Shown here: in pieces, positions 53,301 to 62,300 of the stretch
Numbering within the stretch: the stretch's first letter is position 1
Layout of the letters: each line of letters starts with the position of its first letter
Assembly: GCA_026874595.1 (NCBI GenBank)
Contig: CM049306.1
Coordinates: 75,393,642 to 75,457,641 of the forward strand
Direction of reading: 5' to 3'
Origin: Sipunculus nudus
Lineage: Eukaryota; Annelida; Sipuncula; Golfingiida; Sipunculidae
DNA: 64,000 nt
Translations under genes and position numbers: made by a program
The notes under the pieces: generated by a model
Database searches by the model: none
Seen by the model: the letters and a program-made list of their open reading frames with translations, nothing else
What the model was told of the DNA's origin: nothing

Positions 53301-56300
53301 AGAAGTGGAAAAGACCATTTTTTCCCGAAGAAAGTAGGTCAACACAGGTGGCGCCACCTGGAGGTCAAAATCATTTAGCAGTCACATGATTAATATTCCT
53401 GTGAAATTTGAAACTGAAGGCTGCAGCAGTTCCTAAGATATTTGGTAACAGACAATACATCCTGTATGGAAACACATCAAGTTGCTAAATTTTGCAACCC
53501 ACACAATTTGAAGTTTTGTAGAGATGCCATCTTGAAAATGATTTGACTGAATTTACACACAAATTATTCCCTTTCCCCTTAGGAACTGCTGACTATGATA
53601 TGAAGGCCAAATTATTAATATTTTGTGACTTATATTGAAAGAAGTGGATAAGATCATTTTTTCCCGCAGAAAGTAGGTCAACACAGGTGGCGCCACCTGG
53701 AGGTCAAAATCATTTAGCAGTCACATGATTAATATTCCTGTGAAATTTGAAACTGAAGGCTGCAGTAGTTCCTAAGATATTTTGTAACAGACAATACATC
53801 ATGTATACATAGAAACACATCAAGCTGTCATATTTTACGATCGACAGAATTTGAAGTTCCGTAGAGACGCCATCTTGAATATGACTTGACTGAATTTATA
53901 CTCAAATTATTCCCCTTCCTCTAAGGAACTGTTGACTATGATATGAAGGCCAAATTATTAATATTTTGTGACTTATATTGAAAGAAGTGGATAAGATCAT
54001 TTTTTCCCGCAGAAAGTAGGTCAACATAGGTGGCGCCACCAAAAGCTTATTTTTGCATGTCCATCCCATGATCAGTAATTCTGCAAAGTTTCATGAAGGT
54101 AGCTGATGTGGCTGTTGAGATATTTGGTAACAGACGGTGGACGGTGGACAGTTGATAGTGGACGGTGGACGGCGGACGCTGCGCCATGGCATAAGTTCAC
54201 AGAGTGAACTAAAAATGGTGGCGCAACCTGCTACCATTTTTGCACAGCGTCGTTCTGTTCATCTGCCTTGTGATATAATCACTCATATCTCTGTAGTCAA
54301 TGGACTTATCAACCTGAAATTTTGCATGTGTATTCATCCTGGATAGCTTTCTGGATTTTATGACAGATGGCAACACCTACATTCATGTTTATGCTGCAGA
54401 CATCCAAGCTCATATCTGACCAAATGGGCCAAAATTTTGCATGTGTATAGATCTCACATAGCTCTTTATCATATGTAAAACTGGTGGTGCCACCTGTAAC
54501 CATTTTTGCACAGCTTCTGTCTGTTTGTCTGCTGTGGGACAAAATCACTCATATCTCTGCAGTGGTTTGAATTATCTGCCAAAAATTTGCATGTATGTAC
54601 ATCTTGGATAGCTTTCTCAATTTTGTGGCAGGTGGTGCCACCTACTTTCACGTTCAGGCTGCAGACATCCAGGCTTCAGTCTCAGGACTGGTTTGATATA
54701 TCCTCCTGAAATTTTGCATGTGTATAGATCTCACATAGCTCTTTATCATAAGCAAAACTGGTGGCGCCACCTGCAACCATTTTTGCACAGCGTCTTTCTG
54801 TTTGTCTGCCATGGGATAAAATCAATCCTATCTCGGCAGTGGTTTGACTTATCTGCCCTAATTTTGCAATTGTATGTAACTTGGATAACTTTCTGGATTT
54901 TTGGCAGGTGCACCACCTACATACACATTTCTGCTGCAGATGTCCATGCTTATATGCAACACACCTCATTCTATTTCCCCTTGCCACTCAATCCATGCCT
55001 CACTTCATCTTTCCCACTCTGATTTTGCCGGATACACGTAGTCGCTTGTCAACTACCCGTATTCTAGTTTTTTTTAAAATTTTACATTTATTTAAGAAAC
55101 ATTTATTATATAATGTGACAAAACCTGTATCTTAACTTAAAAACGGCTCTGTTGGACATATATAATTATAAAAAAATGTGGGTGTGTGATATCCAGGGTG
55201 AGTTAACAGCCAGGCCAGCCATGAAGCAGCAATCATCGGAGTCAGACAGCAGCTCTGATGAGGAGTCATCAGTGTCTGACTCTGAGTCTGCAGCAGACTC
55301 ACCAAGGAAGAAAACCCAGCAGCAGAAGAAACAGCAGACCAAGCCTGGAGGACAACCTGAAGCAGATAAAAACCCCACGTTGTTTGACAGCGACAGTTCT
55401 GACATGTCAGACAGTGAGGACCAGGACCGGTTCAGGTTACGGCCAGAATACGAAGGAAAGGCAGGGAAGAAGGTGAGCCAATTCATATTATAAAACACAA
55501 AAAACCAAAGCTAACATTTGCTTATGCATGATTTAAAGGGGCTTATCTGATGTGTGATGTCTGTTAACTAAAGATAATCCCATGAACCTTTTATGTAGGT
55601 AGACCCGAAAATGACAATTCAGCCCTTACAGGCGGTTTGTTTTGTTTATATACATCTGTTCATAACATGTGCAGGCCCATCAAAATCATCCAAACGCATG
55701 TCAGCATGTCAAGGAACCAGAGTTTGGCAAATTGCATATAGCAAGGAGTGACTGTTTAACTGCTGCATGTATGCATGGTTTTTCTGTTGGTTTACACTGC
55801 TGTGTTTACAAACAGCTTGTTGATAAACAAGCCCATACATCTGTCACTGGCACTTTTCCTATCTTGGATTACCTGGAGTTAATTAAAATGTATGCAGGGT
55901 AATCCAGAAATTACATAAATTTAATTGAAATGTGAATAGGTGAAAAGCTAGCTTTAAGGAGCTTTGTATAATCAGCTGCTAGAAAATCCAGTACACAATT
56001 TCTAACATTTATCTAAATTTAAGTAGAGCCACATGTAGACGGAACTCTTTTCATGACAGCAGAATCTCTGCGCAGATACATTTTGACCTTACATAATTAC
56101 ATGGAACTATTTAATTAGTTTCAATATACATTTTATCTTAACATTTAAAGTGGTTTTACTATTCTGGTCTGCTTCATATTGTTTTATTTTTGCCTCAGGA
56201 CTCATCTGCAACAACATCCTCAAGATGTCAGTACCAGTGATATTTTCTTGTTATGGAACAGATGTAATAACAATGGAAATTGGCCATCTGCTTGCTATCC

Positions 56301-59300
56301 AGATCTACTCCAAATCTATCTGAATTTAACATTCAAATAAAATTTCCTTTCAGTAATTCCAATACATAAAATAGAAAAAAAGTAACCTCTGACAAAATAT
56401 TACCTTTGTTTAATGTTGATGATATAAGTACAGTAAAACATCACCTAACGACTACCTTAGTTAAGCAACCACCTCAAAATAATGATTACTTTATCATGGT
56501 CCCAAAACTATTTTGCTCTTTATATCAAATGACCACCTAAAAAATGTGATCACTCTATCTCTCCCACTGCTTGTCATTATTTCGAGGTTCACTGTAATTA
56601 CAATGTGGCGAATCTCTAACTATGATCTTTTCTTATCTTTTAGCTGATGCAACTACAGGCTCGATATGGGAATGATGAGCGTTTTAAGGTGGATCAGCGC
56701 TTCCTTGAAAGTGACAGTGATGAAGAAGGTGAGCAACAGGATCAAGTCTTTTAATATATTAACATATTAGGTTTTTTTAATCTGTACACCAAACAATACT
56801 AGGAATATATTCAAGCATTAAAATCAAGGGGAGCACAGTACCCAGATCAGTTATCTCCACCAAGGCTTGACATTAGGCCCACTTAAAGATTATGGAAAAC
56901 ATTATAAACATTGGTCCTGTACTGGTTCTCAAGCACTGACAGTATTTGTAACCAGAAGACTGTATACTTGCTTCAGTTTGTATAAATGAATCCAATTATA
57001 ATTTGAGGATTTGGGTGTGGTCCAAATAAAGTATTACTCTATTATAACCTTTGCTGAAACATATCCCTTGCCACTAAACTCTCGTCCCAAATAGATTCTT
57101 GCTGGAATGGTGTACATTTGTGTTGCATTTCTTCACCCTAATCAAACCCTCAGAAGTTTATCACTCCCATTTTCTCATATCATTTCAAAATCTGCCATTT
57201 TGTGTACACACTAAAACCCAGGTGTCACAGGTGGCATGTCAAAATTAAAGGTATACCGCCAGTATGTCTATTACAGGGTGGGGGGCTTCTGTCCTGCACC
57301 CGTCTAATACAGCATGGGCAAACACTGATTCGTCAGGTTTACTTCTCTAAAAAATCCATGTAGATTTAAGCATTACAAATGTCATCCTTATTTCACAGCA
57401 GATGTGGAAGAAGAATCCAAACCTGTAACTGGTGAAGATCTTGATGCATCAGCAGCAGAGAGGCAAAAATCATTACAGATCCTGGATGATGTAATAGGAC
57501 AAAAAGCTTCTCTCCCCAAAAAGAAGACGGCTAAAACATTCAAGTAAGTCATATCTCATACATTGAATCTGAAATTACCTTTTTAAGATCAAATTTTAAA
57601 GTGACATGTAAATATTACTGATAAAATTGCGGTCTCTCTAACTTTAGCATTACAAGAACCTAACTACTCTATCACAGGGGTCAACATAATTCTCAGTAGG
57701 TATCCTGAGTCAAAATTGCTGGGTTTACACTATCACAGGGTCAACATAATTCTCAGTAGGTATCCTGAGTCGAAATTGCTGGGTTTACACTATCACAGGG
57801 TCAGCATAATTCTCAGTAGGTATCCTGAGTCAAAATTGCTGGGTTTACACTATCACAGGGTCAACATAATTCTCAGTTGGTATCCTGAGTCAAAATTGCT
57901 GGGTTTACACTATCACAGGGTCAACATAATTCTCAGTAGGTATCCTGAGTCAAAATTGCTGGGTTTACACTATCACAGGGTCAACATAATTCTCAGTAGG
58001 TATCCTGAGTCAAAATTGCTGGGTTTACACTATCACAGGGTCAACATAATTCTCAGTAGGTATCCTGAGTCAAAATTGCTGGGTTTACACTATCACAGGG
58101 TCAACATAATTCTCAGTAGGTATCCTGAGTCAAAATTGCTGGGTTTACACTATCACAGGGTCAGCATAATTCTCAGTAGGTATCCTGAGTCAAAATTGCT
58201 GGGTTTACACTATCACAGGGTCAACATAATTCTCAGTAGGTATCCTGAGTCAAAATTGCTGGGTTTACACTATCACAGGGTCAACATAATTCTCAGTAGG
58301 TATCCTGAGTCAAAATTGCTGGGTTTACACTATCACAGGGTCAGCATAATTCTCAGTAGGTATCCTGAGTCAAAATTGCTGGGTTTACACTATCACAGGG
58401 TCAACATAATTCTCAGTAGGTATCCTGAGTCAAAATTGCTGGGTTTACACTATCACAGGGTCAACATAATTCTCAGTAGGTATCCTGAGTCAAAATTGCT
58501 GGGTTTACACTATCACAGGGTCAACATAATTCTCAGTAGGTATCCTGAGTCAAAATTGCTGGGTTTACACTATCACAGGGTCAGCATAATTCTCAGTAGG
58601 TATCCTGAGTCAAAATTGCTGGGTTTACACTATCACAGGGTCAACATAATTCTCAGTAGGTATCCTGAGTCAAAATTGCTGGGTTTACACTATCACAGGG
58701 TCAGCATAATTCTCAGTAGGTATCCTGAGTCAAAATTGCTGGGTTTACACTATCACAGGGTCAGCATAATTCTCAGTAGGTATCCTGAGTCAAAATTGCT
58801 GGGTTTACACTATCACAGGGTCAGCATAATTCTCAGTAGGTATCCTGAGTCAAAATTGCTGGGTTTACACTATCACAGGGTCAACATAATTCTCAGTAGG
58901 TATCCTGAGTCAAAATTGCTGGGTTTACACTATCACAGGGTCAGCATAATTCTCAGTAGGTATCCTGAGTCAAAATTGCTGGGTTTACACTATCACAGGG
59001 TCAGCATAATTCACAGTAGGTATCCTGAGTCAAAATTGCTGGGTTTACACTATCACAGGGTCAACATAATTCTCAGTAGGTATCCTGAGTCAAAATTGCT
59101 GGGTTTACACTATCACAGGGTCAACATAATTCTCAGTAGGTATCCTGAGTAAAAATTGCTGGGTTTACACTATCACAGGGTCAACATAATTCTCAGTAGG
59201 TATCCTGAGTCAAAATTGCTGGGTTTACACTATCACAGGGTCAACATAATTCTCAGTAGGTATCCTGAGTCAAAATTGCTGGGTTTACACTATCACAGGG

Positions 59301-62300
59301 TCAACATAATTCTCAGTAGATATCCTGAGTCAAAATTGCTGGGTTTACACTATCACAGGGTCAACATAATTCTCAGTAGGTATCCTGAGTCAAAATTGCT
59401 GGGTTTACACTATCACAGGGTCAGCATAATTCTCAGTAGGTATCCTGAGTCAAAATTGCTGGGTTTACACTATCACAGGGTCAACATAATTCTCAGTAGG
59501 TATCCTGAGTCAAAATTGCTGGGTTTACACTATCACAGGGTCAGCATAATTCTCAGTAGGAATCCTGAGTCAAAATTGCTGGGTTTACACTATCACAGGG
59601 TCAGCATAATTCTCAGTAGGTATCCTGAGTCAAAATTGCTGGGTTTACACTATCACAGGGTCAGCATAATTCTCAGTAGGTATCCTGAGTCAAAATTGCT
59701 GGGTTTACACTATCACAGGGTCAGCATAATTCTCAGTAGGTATCCTGAGTCAAAATTGCTGGGTTTACACTATCACAGGGTCAGCATAATTCTCAGTAGG
59801 TATCCTGAGTCGAAATTGCTGGGTTTACACTATCACAGGGTCAACATAATTCTCAGTAGGTATCCTGAGTCGAAATTGCTGGGTTTACACTATCACAGGG
59901 TCAGCATAATTCTCAGTAGGTATCCTGAGTCGAAATTGCTGGGTTTACACTATCACAGGGTCAACATAATTCTCAGTAGGTATCCTGAGTCGAAATTGCT
60001 GGGTTTACACTATCACAGGGTCAACATAATTCTCAGTAGGTATCCTGAGTCGAAATTGCTGGGTTTACACTATCACAGGGTCAGCATAATTCTCAGTAGG
60101 TATCCTGAGTCGAAATTGCTGGGTTTACACTATCACAGGGTCAACATAATTCTCAGTAGGTATCCTGAGTCGAAATTGCTGGGTTTACACTATCACAGGG
60201 TCAACATAATTCTCAGTAGGTATCCTGAGTCGAAATTGCTGGGTTTACACTATCACAGGGTCAACATAATTCTCAGTAGGTATCCTGAGTCAAAATTGCT
60301 GGGTTTACACTATCACAGGGTCAGCATAATTCTCAGTAGGTATCCTGAGTCAAAATTGCTGGGTTTACACTATCACAGGGTAAACATAATTCTCAGTAGG
60401 TATCCTGAGTCAAAATTGCTGGGTTTACACTATCACAGGGTCAGCATAATTCTCAGTAGGTATCCTGAGTCAAAATTGCTGGGTTTACACTATCACAGGG
60501 TCAACATAATTCTCAGTAGGTATCCTGAGTCAAATTGCTGGGTTTACACTATCACAGGGTCAACATAATTCTCAGTAGGTATCCTGAGTCAAAATTGCTG
60601 GGTTTACACTATCACAGGGTCAACATAATTCTCAGTAGGTATCCTGAGTCAAAATTGCTGGGTTTACACTATCACAGGGTCAGCATAATTCTCAGTAGGT
60701 ATCCTGAGTCAAAATTGCTGGGTTTACACTATCACAGGGTCAACATAATTCTCAGTAGGTATCCTGAGTCAAAATTGCTGGGTTTACACTATCACAGGGT
60801 CAGCATAATTCTCAGTAGGTATCCTGAGTCAAAATTGCTGGGTTTACACTATCACAGGGTCAACATAATTCTCAGTAGGTATCCTGAGTCAAAATTGCTG
60901 GGTTTACACTATCACAGGGTCAACATAATTCTCAGTAGGTATCCTGAGTCAAAATTGCTAGGTTTACACTATCACAGGGTTAACATAATTCTCAGTAGGT
61001 ATCCTGAGTCAAAATTGCTGGGTTTACACTATCACAGTGTCAACATAATTCTCAGTAGGTATCCTGAGTCAAAATTGCTGGGTTTACACTATCACAGGGT
61101 CAACATAATTCTCAGTAGGTATCCTGAGTCAAAATTGCTGGGTTTTCACTATCACAGGGTCAACATAATTCTCAGTAGGTATCCTGTGTCAAAATTGCTG
61201 GGTTTACACTATCACAGGGTCAGCATAATTCTCAGTAGGTAACCTGAGTCAAAATTGCTGGGTTTACACTATCACAGGGTCAACATAATTCTCAGTAGGT
61301 ATCCTGAGTCAAAATTGCTGGGTTTACACTATCACAGGGTCAACATAATTCTCAGTAGGTATCCTGAGTCACATAAAACTGTGGTAAGGACTAATTTCCT
61401 AATATTTTAAAAGATATATATATAAAAACATCCCCCTGTATATTATGATCCCGTCCACTCATTTGCCTAACTATTAAAGGTTTAATTAAAAAAAAAAAAC
61501 ATTTTCTATCTCAGAAGCATTGTTATAATGCCATATGTAAATAATAAGTCTTTAAGGCAGTGGATTTTCTTACAGATACTACCGGCTTTATACCCCCACC
61601 TGATCTGTAATGATCATCAGAAGTAAATGTTTTAATCATCATACAGTAATTTATCCTGTCTTCATGCTCATCTGACACATTCCAAAATTCCAAAAGAGGA
61701 ATCTTATGAACGTTATCAACTTTACACTGAATTCTCTAATTTTAAGCATGTATAACAGGTTTATCTGGATTGTGTTATTTTATGATTGTAGGGATGTGAG
61801 TGCTTTACATTATGACCCAACCAAGGAGGACCACCAGCAGTTTGAAGTCCAGGAAGAACCAGCCAAGAAAAAGAAGAAAAATAAGTAAGATAGCCTGTGA
61901 TAAATATTCATGAATCTTATGAATATTCATGTATTATGTCAGGCAACCCATCAATATCATATATACATGTAGTATTTTACTTGAAGAATGATTGTAAAAT
62001 AGCAGGGAAGTTTTTTATTTTTCTTTTTTTTTATGTTGTATGGAGGTTAGTTTTAGGTAGACCATGGTAAGACATTAAAGTTTGGGGCTGTAACAATACA
62101 ACCGTGCACTAATGCATAATATTAAAAGGTTGTATCATCATCAATGGATATTCCAATATTGACATATTGAATATATTTCAAGCATTTAACAATAGTCTCA
62201 TACAGCATGTAAGGTGAAGTGTTATTGGTTGGAAATCAATTAATTGTCATTTGATTTGCCAGTCATCACAAAATTATACACAGCTCTCTTTCACATGCAT

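Larger units (their letters stand above)
49370..54214 (-). mobile_element. Helentron-like element E, split by copy C
   Basis: Minus-strand 5' end TTTTAGTTCACTCTGTGAAC. The 3' end has TTCACAGAGTGAAC, ATT, hairpin AGACCC-CT-GGGTCT, then CT before host TG. Intact copies of the host sequence (cacaaacaatggtgg at about 48951) show that E lies exactly between two T on the minus strand, with no duplication. Its interior is a tandem array of roughly 340 bp (52.6-54.05 kb), each unit with CAGGTGGCGCCACCTG. Confidence 0.75.
48645..55068 (+). mobile_element. Helentron-like element, copy D, split by element E
   Basis: The 5' end TGTATCCGCCAAAACGAAGT is at 48645. At the 3' end come the hairpin GTAGTCG-CTTGT-CAACTAC (55029-55047) and the tail CCGTATTCTAGT ending 55068. 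D's own sequence is 48645-49369 plus 54215-55068, about 1.6 kb; the middle is element E. It fills most of a NOL8 intron. Confidence 0.78.

Noticed and set aside
57716-61242. Three long open frames (478, 470 and 235 codons) of a 20-residue repeat
   Set aside because: They are the one stop-free frame of an intronic 60-bp minisatellite. Differences between units are not biased to third codon positions, and a stop and a single-base deletion interrupt them.
57661-61371. CRISPR-like array
   Set aside because: Units are contiguous with no unique spacers, in an animal intron.
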